A DNA stretch of 64,000 nucleotides from JACMLD01 sp039916305 (GTDB taxonomy: Bacteria; Bacteroidota; Bacteroidia; Chitinophagales; Chitinophagaceae): assembly GCA_039916305.1 (NCBI GenBank), contig JBDSLR010000011.1, forward strand, positions 1 to 64,000. The letters run 5' to 3'. Under the pieces are notes generated by a model that worked only from the letters and a program-made list of their open reading frames with translations, was not told where the DNA came from and did not search any database. A program made the translations under genes and the position numbers. This document shows positions 54,802 to 61,851 of the stretch, one piece after another (the stretch's first letter is position 1; every line of letters begins with the position of its first letter).

Positions 54802-56123
54802 TGGCATTATTACAGGAAATAAAGGTTCCGCTGCTGGCTGTCAATGATACTACACTTACCGTGGTAGAAATGGCTTTTAAAAGCGGACAAAAAGTGAGTA
54901 AAGGCGATCTGCTGATGGTCTTTGAAACATCGAAAACAACTTATGATGTAATAGCCGAAGCGGATGGGTATATTCAATACTTCTGTGAAGCAGGTAATGA
55001 TTACGAAGTGAATCAGCTGGTGGCGAAACTGTTTTCGGACGCAGCATCTTTTGATGAGGGCCAGCCAGCCGTTACGCTTGTGCAGACCAGCACCCCGGCT
55101 GCCGTATCTGCTACCACGGCTGCAAAAACCATTACTAACTGGCAGGGGAAAACGATTTTCTCTGCGTTGGCAGACGGACTGATTACGGCCGCCGGGGCAG
55201 ACCGTGCCCTATTCGGCAGCATGGATTTTGTAAGCAAGGCTGATGTTGAAATAATGCTGGGCCTGCAGCAAAAACAGCCCGCAAAACCAATGGCTGCTGC
55301 TCCGGCCGCAGCCAAAGCGAAACCTGCCTTGCCTGTTGATCATACAAAAGTTATTATTGAAAAGTTATCTTCCGGCAAGAAAAAGGAAATTGAATATTTA
55401 ACGGAAGTACAGTCAACCGGTTTAACCAGCACCATCAATACGTTTATTGAAACCGGCGGTATTTTTATTCATGTAAACAAGTCGCTGAAATACCTGAAAA
55501 ATTCTTTGCTGCCTTTACTGGTATATGAGACAGCCCGTTTACTGAAAAAATATCCTTTACTGAATGCCTATTTTGCGGATGGCTCCATAGCCGTTTACAA
55601 GGAAGTAAATATTGGGTTCGCCATAGACATTGAAAAAGGACTGAAAGTATTGAAGCTGCCTTTATCAAATGAAAAAAACCTGGCAGATATTGAGACCGGC
55701 ATCATGGAGCTTTCAGAAAAATACCTGGATGATCGGCTGGATATTAGTGACCTCACGGGTATTGGTTTTACCATAACTGATTTGTCGGCCGAAGGCGTTG
55801 CTTTTTTCAGGCCGTTGGTGAATATGATGAACAGCGCCATCCTGGGGGTTTCTTCTATTGATGAGCAGCTGAACCGCTGCATGCTGAGCGTAACCTTTGA
55901 CCACCGGGTTACAGAAGGCAAAGCAGTAGCCCGCTTTTTAAAGGAGTTGAAAGAAAGGATGGAATCATACCGGGCAGACAGTGCGTATAAAACATCCATG
56001 GTTACCTGTTTTAAATGTTACACGCCGTTGTCAGAAGATTTAAGTGATGTGGGTTTTGCGGCCTGCATACAGCCCGATGGTAAGAATGGATATATTTGTC
56101 AGCGTTGTTTTAAAGGATTTTAA
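54801..56123 (+). CDS. Lipoyl E2 acyltransferase-like protein with C-terminal zinc ribbon
   Basis: A 440-aa E2-type protein. It has an N-terminal lipoyl domain (residues 1-78) with the modifiable lysine K45 in FETSKTTYDV and a short subunit-binding-like segment (about 115-152, ending FVSKADVEIMLG). An Ala/Pro linker follows, then a catalytic core (about 185-395) with KKKEIEYL, GIGFTITDLSAEGVAFF and the active-site block DHRVTEG at 367-373. The classical motif is DHRVVDG, so the histidine is kept but the aspartate is glutamate. The last 40 residues form a CxxC...CxxC zinc ribbon (C403, C406, C433, C436), not a normal part of E2. It should move an acyl group from lipoate to a carrier or glycan acceptor rather than necessarily to CoA. 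Confidence 0.82.
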   Translation: MALLQEIKVPLLAVNDTTLTVVEMAFKSGQKVSKGDLLMVFETSKTTYDVIAEADGYIQYFCEAGNDYEVNQLVAKLFSDAASFDEGQPAVTLVQTSTPAAVSATTAAKTITNWQGKTIFSALADGLITAAGADRALFGSMDFVSKADVEIMLGLQQKQPAKPMAAAPAAAKAKPALPVDHTKVIIEKLSSGKKKEIEYLTEVQSTGLTSTINTFIETGGIFIHVNKSLKYLKNSLLPLLVYETARLLKKYPLLNAYFADGSIAVYKEVNIGFAIDIEKGLKVLKLPLSNEKNLADIETGIMELSEKYLDDRLDISDLTGIGFTITDLSAEGVAFFRPLVNMMNSAILGVSSIDEQLNRCMLSVTFDHRVTEGKAVARFLKELKERMESYRADSAYKTSMVTCFKCYTPLSEDLSDVGFAACIQPDGKNGYICQRCFKGF

Positions 56124-56125
56124 TA

Positions 56126-56890
56126 ATGCAGGAAAAGACCAAAGAAATAATCAGTGCTTTTTTAAAGATACCGGCAGATCAGATCAATCCTCATACGGTC
56201 ATTGATCGTTCTGCGGTAAACAGCTCTATTTTGCTGCACCGGATGTACGCGCGGCTGGCGGCAGAAGGACTGCCGGTAAATGATTACCTGGAAGTAAAAA
56301 CCTTCGGTGATTTAGTACAACGGCAGGCGGGCAATATGGATAACACACCGTCCGCTGTGTCAGCAGTACTGCCTGCTGGCGCCATTGTTTATAATGATTC
56401 GCCCGGCATGTCAGCAGGTAGTGCAGGCGTGGGCATCGATATAGAAATGGTAAGTGCTATGCCGCTCACAAATGATTTCAGGGAAGATAGTTTTTATACC
56501 ATGCATTTTGCCGTGGCGGAAATGGCTTATTGTATTCTTCAACCAGATCCTTACGCGTCTTTCGCCGGACTGTTTGCTGCCAAAGAAGCCATTGTGAAAG
56601 CCGACAATGCATTTAAAAAAACCGAGTTTAAACAGATAGTGGTGCAGCACCTTTCCGGTGGAAAGCCATTTTATCCGGGGTTTAACCTTTCCATCTCTCA
56701 TACAGCCGAAATGGCGGTAGCGGTAGCAATGCCTGTACAGCAATCCTACGCTGCTCCTTCTTTAAAAGAACTGCCGGCCACGGGCCCTGGAAAACCCCCT
56801 GCTGTGCCGGTGGGGGCATGGGTACTGATATTAACTTCACTGCTCTTATCAATTATTGCACTGTTTCTTATTGCCGGCAAAAATGGATAA
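56126..56890 (+). CDS. Acyl-carrier-like / AcpS phosphopantetheinyl transferase / membrane-helix fusion
   Basis: A 254-aa protein with three parts. Residues 1-68 resemble a degenerate acyl carrier protein: helix, loop, then VNSSILLHRM, where S34 stands in the place of the phosphopantetheine serine but the preceding aspartate is missing. Residues about 100-203 match AcpS-type 4'-phosphopantetheinyl transferases: GIDIE at 103-107 (metal-binding D105), FAAKEA at 150-155 (E154) and SISHT at 189-193. Residues 231-250 form a hydrophobic helix before a basic tail. It begins 2 bp after the E2 stop. One reading is a membrane-held carrier that modifies itself and receives the acyl group from E2. The fusion is not one I know. 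Confidence 0.75.
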   Translation: MQEKTKEIISAFLKIPADQINPHTVIDRSAVNSSILLHRMYARLAAEGLPVNDYLEVKTFGDLVQRQAGNMDNTPSAVSAVLPAGAIVYNDSPGMSAGSAGVGIDIEMVSAMPLTNDFREDSFYTMHFAVAEMAYCILQPDPYASFAGLFAAKEAIVKADNAFKKTEFKQIVVQHLSGGKPFYPGFNLSISHTAEMAVAVAMPVQQSYAAPSLKELPATGPGKPPAVPVGAWVLILTSLLLSIIALFLIAGKNG

Positions 56891-56900
56891 TAATGTTCCT

Positions 56901-57647
56901 ATGCGTATTTCAATTATAACCGTCTCATACAACAGTGCTGCCACTATAAAAGATACACTGGATTGTATCGCCGCGCAGGAATACAGCAATATTGAGCACA
57001 TTATCATAGATGGCAAGTCGTCAGACAATACCACGGCCATCATCAGCAATTTTAGTCATGTACATACCTGTATATCCGAGCCAGACAAAGGTTTGTACGA
57101 TGCCATGAATAAGGGCCTGCAAATGGCCACCGGCGATGTAATTGGCATCCTGAACAGCGACGATATCTATACCGATACAACAGTTTTACAAAAAGTAGCT
57201 GCCGCATTCAGTGATCCTGCGGTTGATAGTGTGTATGGCGATCTGCAGTATGTAAACCAGCACAACCTTAATAAGATAATACGTACATGGAGGGCCGGGC
57301 AATTTAATCATAAAAATTTTTTATATGGCTGGATGCCCCCGCACCCTACCTTTTTTGTGAGAAAGCAGGTGTATGATAAAGTGGGGTTTTTTAATACCAC
57401 ATTAAAAAGCGCGGCTGATTATGAAATGATGCTGCGCATCTTATACAAACACGGGCATTCAGCTGCCTACATTCCATCCGTACTGGTGAAAATGCGTTCA
57501 GGTGGTCTTAGTAATGCTTCGCTGCGCAACCGTTTCCGGGCCAACCGCGAAGATGCCAGGGCATGGAAGCTGATTGACATAAAGCCGCATTTTTTCACGC
57601 TTTATTTAAAGCCGCTCAGGAAAATTCCCCAATACCTGATAAAATAA
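56901..57647 (+). CDS. Family 2 glycosyltransferase (WcaA-like)
   Basis: GT-A transferase of 248 aa: RISIITVSYNSAATIKDTL at the N-terminus, HIIIDGKSSDNT, SEPDKGLYDAMNKGLQMATG and the DxD-type LNSDDIYTD, with KSAADYEMMLRIL in the acceptor half. It resembles colanic-acid-type enzymes. An ATG at 56883 that overlaps the previous gene would add six residues; both starts are plausible. It follows the acyl-carrier fusion directly, so it may work on the same residue. Confidence 0.87.
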   Translation: MRISIITVSYNSAATIKDTLDCIAAQEYSNIEHIIIDGKSSDNTTAIISNFSHVHTCISEPDKGLYDAMNKGLQMATGDVIGILNSDDIYTDTTVLQKVAAAFSDPAVDSVYGDLQYVNQHNLNKIIRTWRAGQFNHKNFLYGWMPPHPTFFVRKQVYDKVGFFNTTLKSAADYEMMLRILYKHGHSAAYIPSVLVKMRSGGLSNASLRNRFRANREDARAWKLIDIKPHFFTLYLKPLRKIPQYLIK

Positions 57648-57714
57648 AGCAAGCATTAATATATACTTATTATTCCGTTAATACAGCCTGAACAATACTT
57701 CCGGATTTTCCCTT

Positions 57715-58455
57715 ATGTTCTCAATATTTAAACGAAAATATCCTTCAGTACCGCCCAATTTCAGCGGACTTAAAACAGACATGCATTCTCACCTCCTGCC
57801 CGGCATTGATGATGGATCGGCAGACAGGGACATGTCCATCGAATTAAAAAAAGGGCTGGAAGATCTTGGCTACAGCCAGTTTGTTGCTACACCGCATATT
57901 ATGTGGGATATGTATAAGAATACGACTGCCACCATTGACACTGCATTGAAAAATCTGCAAGGTGTAGATTCCGCACATACTAATATCCGCGCAGCGGCCG
58001 AATATTATATGGATGATTATTTTGACGGGCAGCTGAAGGCGGAGCAGCCGTTGCTTACCATCAGCGGTAAAAAAGTGTTGGTTGAATTTTCTTTTATAGC
58101 TGCACCCATTGATTTAAAAGAACAATTGTTCAACCTACAGATAAAAGGATATGAGCCGGTTTTGGCGCATCCGGAACGCTACGCGTATTTTGCCGGCCAT
58201 AAAACTGTTTTCGATGATTTTAAAAGCATGGGATGTCTTTTTCAGCTTAACCTGCTTTCCCTCGCCGGTTATTATGGCCGGGTGCCACAGGAGCTTGCTC
58301 ATTGGCTGATTTCAAAAAATTACATTGATTTTGTTGGTACAGATCTTCACCATCACAGGCACCTGCACACCCTCCGCAGCAGCAAAAGTATTATGCCTGC
58401 CGTACAGCAATTGCTTGCCGGCGGTCGCCTGCTTAACCCTTCAATGGCATTCTGA
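57715..58455 (+). CDS. CpsB/CapC-type tyrosine phosphatase (PHP family)
   Basis: Manganese-dependent phosphotyrosine phosphatase of 246 aa. The PHP metal ligands are visible in order: DMHSHLLPGIDDGSAD, ATPHIM, EYYMDDYF, AHPERY and GTDLHHH. Proteins of this family remove phosphate from the tyrosine cluster of Wzc-type kinases and so control polymer length and export. The expected partner is the Tyr-Gly-tailed kinase at 12.6-15.0 kb, some 43 kb upstream at the opposite end of the locus. Confidence 0.88.
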   Translation: MFSIFKRKYPSVPPNFSGLKTDMHSHLLPGIDDGSADRDMSIELKKGLEDLGYSQFVATPHIMWDMYKNTTATIDTALKNLQGVDSAHTNIRAAAEYYMDDYFDGQLKAEQPLLTISGKKVLVEFSFIAAPIDLKEQLFNLQIKGYEPVLAHPERYAYFAGHKTVFDDFKSMGCLFQLNLLSLAGYYGRVPQELAHWLISKNYIDFVGTDLHHHRHLHTLRSSKSIMPAVQQLLAGGRLLNPSMAF

Positions 58456-58556
58456 TTTTACTTTGTATGTGTAACCTGGTTTTACAGGATTAAATAGTAC
58501 AATCGTTACGGCGCTAACCATTTCGCCGGGTGGTAAAATAATATATTCAGTTACTT

Positions 58557-59837
58557 ATGTATCAGGACCTGGTAGATAAAAATAAAAAATTGGCTGTTAT
58601 AGGTCTTGGTTATGTGGGTTTACCACTGGCGCTTGCATTTGCTAAAAAAATTGCTGTAATTGGATTTGACAGTAATGAAAAAAAAATCGGGCGGCTGCAA
58701 AGGCATATTGACCAGGATGGACTGACAAACCATGAGCTATTTAACGGCAGTGATATTGTTTTTACTTGCGACCACGAAATATTAAGACAGGCCAGTTTTT
58801 TTATTGTTGTGGTGCCTACGCCCATTGATAAATACAACGTGCCCGATCTTGTGCCGCTGCTGGAAGCTTCAAGAACAGTTGCCGGCGTATTAAAGAAAGG
58901 GGACTATGTGGTGTATGAATCTACGACCTACCCTGGCTGTACAGAAGACGATTGCCTGCCGGTACTGGAAGAAAATACAGACTTGAAACTGGGGCTTGAT
59001 TTTAAATTGGGTTACTCACCCGAGCGGATTAACCCGGGAGATAAAAAAAATACGCTGAAAACGGTTGTTAAAGTAGTATCCGGCAACGATGCTGAATCGC
59101 TTGACCAAATAGCCCGTATTTATGAACTGGTGGTAGATGCGGGCGTACACCGCGCCCCTTCCATCAAAGTAGCAGAAGCCAGTAAGATTGTAGAGAATGT
59201 ACAGCGCGATCTCAACATCGCTTTGATGAATGAATTATCGCTCATATTTGATCATATTGGCATCAATACATTCGACGTGCTGGAAGCGTCGGGCACTAAG
59301 TGGAATTTTTTAAAATTTCAGCCAGGCCTGGTAGGAGGGCATTGCATTGGTGTAGACCCGTATTATCTCACATATAAAGCTGCTTCGCTTGGCTACGATT
59401 CCAAGGTAATAGCCGCCAGCCGTTTTATTAATGATGACATGGCAAAATATGTAGCCAGGAAAGTAATTACCCATGTGCTCCGTAATTCACCTGAACCGAG
59501 GGTATTGGTAAAAGGGGTAACCTTTAAAGAAAACGTAAGCGATATCCGCAATTCTAAAATTATTGATACGGTAAAAGAATTGCAGGTATTTAATATACAC
59601 GTTGATGTAGAAGACCCTTACGCCCTGCCTGAAGATGTGTACGAAGAGTATGGCCTTCACCTTGCTGCCGGTACCGGTAAAGATTATGATGCTGTTATTA
59701 TAACTGTTCCCCACCATCCTTACCTTATCCTGGATGATGCATGGTTTGCCTCCATTTCTACGCCGGAGGCCATGCTGTTTGATTTAAAAGGTATCTATAA
59801 AGGTAAAATTAATAGCAGAAAATACTGGAGTTTGTAA
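58557..59837 (+). CDS. UDP-N-acetylhexosamine 6-dehydrogenase-like (TviB/WbpO type)
   Basis: NAD-dependent nucleotide-sugar dehydrogenase of 426 aa that oxidises C6 of a UDP-sugar to the uronate. It has IGLGYVGLPLALAFAKK at the N-terminus, VVVPTPID, YESTTYPGCTEDDCLP, GYSPERINPGD, and the active-site cysteine in GGHCIGVDPYYL. The closest look is to TviB/WbpO enzymes acting on UDP-GlcNAc or UDP-GalNAc, not to UDP-glucose dehydrogenase. It is the last gene of the polysaccharide locus and predicts an acidic amino-sugar in the polymer. Confidence 0.88.
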   Translation: MYQDLVDKNKKLAVIGLGYVGLPLALAFAKKIAVIGFDSNEKKIGRLQRHIDQDGLTNHELFNGSDIVFTCDHEILRQASFFIVVVPTPIDKYNVPDLVPLLEASRTVAGVLKKGDYVVYESTTYPGCTEDDCLPVLEENTDLKLGLDFKLGYSPERINPGDKKNTLKTVVKVVSGNDAESLDQIARIYELVVDAGVHRAPSIKVAEASKIVENVQRDLNIALMNELSLIFDHIGINTFDVLEASGTKWNFLKFQPGLVGGHCIGVDPYYLTYKAASLGYDSKVIAASRFINDDMAKYVARKVITHVLRNSPEPRVLVKGVTFKENVSDIRNSKIIDTVKELQVFNIHVDVEDPYALPEDVYEEYGLHLAAGTGKDYDAVIITVPHHPYLILDDAWFASISTPEAMLFDLKGIYKGKINSRKYWSL

Positions 59838-59944
59838 TTAGTACAGCAGCCAAAGGTGCAAAGGCATTAACAATTAAAGGGATAATACCAATAATTAATG
59901 TAATCTATGCTTACTGAAGCCTTTTTTAAATAAATTCCTGCCTC

Positions 59945-59964
59945 TTCAAAGACTTTGCTTTGAA
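59945..59964 (+). terminator. Possible terminator hairpin after the polysaccharide locus
   Basis: TTCAAAG (59945-59951) and CTTTGAA (59958-59964) form a perfect 7-bp stem with a 6-nt loop, followed by the T-rich AAGTTTCTTTCT. It lies 108 bp after the last stop of the locus. The stem is AT-rich, so its strength is uncertain. Confidence 0.3.
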
Positions 59965-60185
59965 AGTTTCTTTCTGCAAAACCCCGTCCGCCACCTGCAG
60001 ACAGATAACCTGTTGTAATGTGAGATCCTCAACAGATTCCCGCCTGCGTTCTGCAGTAGGTTACCCCCCCAAAAAAATAATTTTATCCACACCGCAGCAT
60101 CCATTGATCTGCTGCAGCAGCTACAGCTTCTTCTGCTGCATGCTCCTAAAATTAGTGCCCCCATCAAAAAAACAACCGCCCCGGT

Positions 60186-60211
60186 AAACATTTCCGTGGT
60201 TAGAAATGTTT
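60186..60211. promoter_or_regulatory. Inverted repeat directly before the CarH-like gene
   Basis: AAACATTTC (60186-60194) and GAAATGTTT (60203-60211) form a perfect 9-bp inverted repeat around 8 bp, followed by three more T (60212-60214) and ending 8 bp before the ATG. It could be the operator through which the regulator controls itself, or an RNA hairpin masking translation start. The half-site word ATTTC/GAAAT recurs in the sigma-factor promoter. Confidence 0.45.
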
Positions 60212-60219
60212 TTTAACGT

Positions 60220-61098
60220 ATGAATGCATTTACTATAAAAGATTTACAAAATCTCTCCGGTATTAAAGCGCATACCATCCGTATCTGGGAACAGCGGTAT
60301 GCATTCATCAAGCCACAGCGCACACAAACAAATATCCGCTACTATACTAATGAAGAATTGAAAAAAATTCTTAATATATCCCTGCTGAATAAATATGGGT
60401 ATAAGATTTCGCATATCAACAAGATGAGCGCTACTGAAATCCATGAAAAAATCGTTACACTTTCCAATTTACAGGCGCAGCAGGAACGCATGGTAAATGA
60501 AATGATACAATGCATGGTAGATATGCATATAGATGGCTTTGAAGAAATATTGGATAATTTTATTTCCAGCCGCGGCTTCGATAAAGCTATCACACAAATC
60601 ATTTTTCCTTTCCTGGAACGCATAGGCATATTGTGGGTCACCAATCATATTAATCCTGCCCAGGAGCACCTTGTAACCAATATTGTTCGCCAGAAACTGA
60701 TTGCAGGCATAGAAACCGTCTTTACCCATATTAATGTAAACAAACTGGTGTTGCTTTTTCTGCCCGAAGGCGAACACCATGAGCTGGGATTACTGTATAT
60801 CTGCTACCTGCTTAAATCAAGGGGAATCAAGACTCTTTACCTGGGGGCCGATGTACCCATGGCTGACCTTGAATATGTAAGCAAATTCAAAAAACCTGAT
60901 TATCTGTATACCCATCTCACATCTGCCGCCGGCAATTTTAATTTTGAGAAATTCCTCCACCAGGCCCAGACCCGGCTGGAGCATTGTCCGCTTTTAATCT
61001 CGGGCCAGCTTGCTTCAGCGTATAAAAAACCTATACCTTCCACTGTAAACATTAAAGCCTCTTTACAGGAGGTGATCGACTATATCTCCGTCTTATAG
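60220..61098 (+). CDS. CarH/LitR-type B12-dependent photoreceptor regulator (MerR family)
   Basis: A 292-aa transcription regulator that in characterised relatives represses carotenoid genes in the dark as an adenosylcobalamin-bound tetramer and falls apart in light. Residues 4-72 are the MerR winged helix (IKDLQNLSGIKAHTIRIWEQRY). The light-sensing part keeps the key residues of CarH: W139 with E149-H150 at the same spacing (W-x9-EH) and, in the B12 domain, the E185-x-H187 motif (GEHHELG) whose histidine binds cobalt. Its neighbours are an ECF sigma factor, crtI and crtB, the expected target genes. Palindromes lie before its own ATG and inside the sigma-factor promoter. Confidence 0.88.
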   Translation: MNAFTIKDLQNLSGIKAHTIRIWEQRYAFIKPQRTQTNIRYYTNEELKKILNISLLNKYGYKISHINKMSATEIHEKIVTLSNLQAQQERMVNEMIQCMVDMHIDGFEEILDNFISSRGFDKAITQIIFPFLERIGILWVTNHINPAQEHLVTNIVRQKLIAGIETVFTHINVNKLVLLFLPEGEHHELGLLYICYLLKSRGIKTLYLGADVPMADLEYVSKFKKPDYLYTHLTSAAGNFNFEKFLHQAQTRLEHCPLLISGQLASAYKKPIPSTVNIKASLQEVIDYISVL

Positions 61099-61195
61099 GC
61101 AGCCATTCGCCGGATTTGGCCGTACGGGGCCCTCTCCATGCCAAATATGCCGGCAAATATTCCCCACTTTACAGCGGTATATTATTTGCAACCTT

Positions 61196-61220
61196 TTCGT
61201 GTTGTAACATTAAACACGAA
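61196..61220. promoter_or_regulatory. Inverted repeat between the regulator and the sigma-factor gene
   Basis: TTCGTGTT (61196-61203) and AACACGAA (61213-61220) form a perfect 8-bp inverted repeat around 9 bp. It lies about 98 bp after the regulator stop and 51 bp upstream of the -33 element. It could be an operator or a weak terminator; no T-run follows. Confidence 0.35.
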
Positions 61221-61270
61221 TTAAGAATTGCAAGAAACAGCCGTTATTAACAGATTCTTACGCGGTAAAA

Positions 61271-61303
61271 TTTGGTGATTTCATGAAATTGTGTTTAATT
61301 TTG
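61271..61303 (+). promoter_or_regulatory. Promoter of the ECF sigma factor / carotenoid genes
   Basis: TTTG (61271-61274), 21-bp spacer, TAATTTTG (61296-61303): both elements fit the Bacteroidota TTTG/TAnnTTTG consensus exactly. Transcription would begin near 61310, about 20 nt before the ATG at 61331. Confidence 0.65.
61278..61289. promoter_or_regulatory. Palindrome inside the promoter spacer, candidate CarH operator
   Basis: ATTTCATGAAAT is a perfect 12-bp palindrome centred between the -33 and -7 elements, where a bound repressor would block polymerase. It shares the half-site ATTTC/GAAAT with the inverted repeat before the CarH-like gene. The assignment to CarH is inferred from location. 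Confidence 0.4.
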
Positions 61304-61330
61304 TGACTCAAATACTTAAACATAATTGTT

Positions 61331-61831
61331 ATGGCATCTCTAGAATTTAATCAAATGCTGGTTAACAATTCGGAATTTTTAAAACCTTTCGCCGCCACAT
61401 TAACGAGAGATTCTGATACAGCACAGGATTTATACCAGGAAACCCTATACCGGGCACTTGCCAATAAAGACAAGTACAATGTGGGCACCAATATCAAGGC
61501 ATGGTTATATACCATCATGCGTAATATTTTTATTAATAATTACCGCAGAAAAGCCAAGCAGAACACCATTTTCGACAGTACCCCAAACGATTTTTTATTA
61601 AACCAGGCGCAGGTAACAACGGCCAACGCTGCTGAGAGCATTTTGAAACTGAAGGACATTCAGCAGGCTATTCACAACCTGCCGGAAATTTTCCGTAATC
61701 CATTCCTCCTGTATTTTGACGGGTACAAATACCATGAGATCGCGGATATGCTGGGCGAGCCATTGGGTACGATTAAAAGTCGTATACATTTTGCCCGCAA
61801 ACTGCTGAAAGCACAAGTGCAAAGGTTTTAA
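61331..61831 (+). CDS. ECF sigma-70 family sigma factor
   Basis: A 166-aa alternative sigma factor with only regions 2 and 4. Region 2 (residues about 25-75) reads DTAQDLYQETLYRAL and GTNIKAWLYTIMRNIFINNY. Region 4 (about 110-160) reads NPFLLYFDGYKYHEIADML and GTIKSRIHFARKLLK. No anti-sigma gene is next to it. Its position between a CarH-like regulator and crtI fits a relay in which light relieves repression of the sigma factor, which then drives the carotenoid genes. Confidence 0.87.
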   Translation: MASLEFNQMLVNNSEFLKPFAATLTRDSDTAQDLYQETLYRALANKDKYNVGTNIKAWLYTIMRNIFINNYRRKAKQNTIFDSTPNDFLLNQAQVTTANAAESILKLKDIQQAIHNLPEIFRNPFLLYFDGYKYHEIADMLGEPLGTIKSRIHFARKLLKAQVQRF

Positions 61832-61851
61832 TCATTTTCTGAAAAGAAAGA

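Larger units (their letters stand above)
59838..60219. other. Intergenic region between the polysaccharide and carotenoid loci
   Basis: 382 bp with no supported gene. It holds a hairpin at 59945-59964 (possible terminator of the polysaccharide operon), smaller inverted repeats around 60006-60060 (TAACCT/AGGTTA and CTGTTG/CAACAG), an oligo-C run near 60064 and a strong inverted repeat just before the regulator gene. Confidence 0.6.

Noticed and set aside
59960..60187. A 75-aa plus-strand frame between the polysaccharide and carotenoid loci
   Set aside because: Low-complexity Ser/Cys-rich sequence without motifs; the region is better explained by inverted repeats and a terminator.
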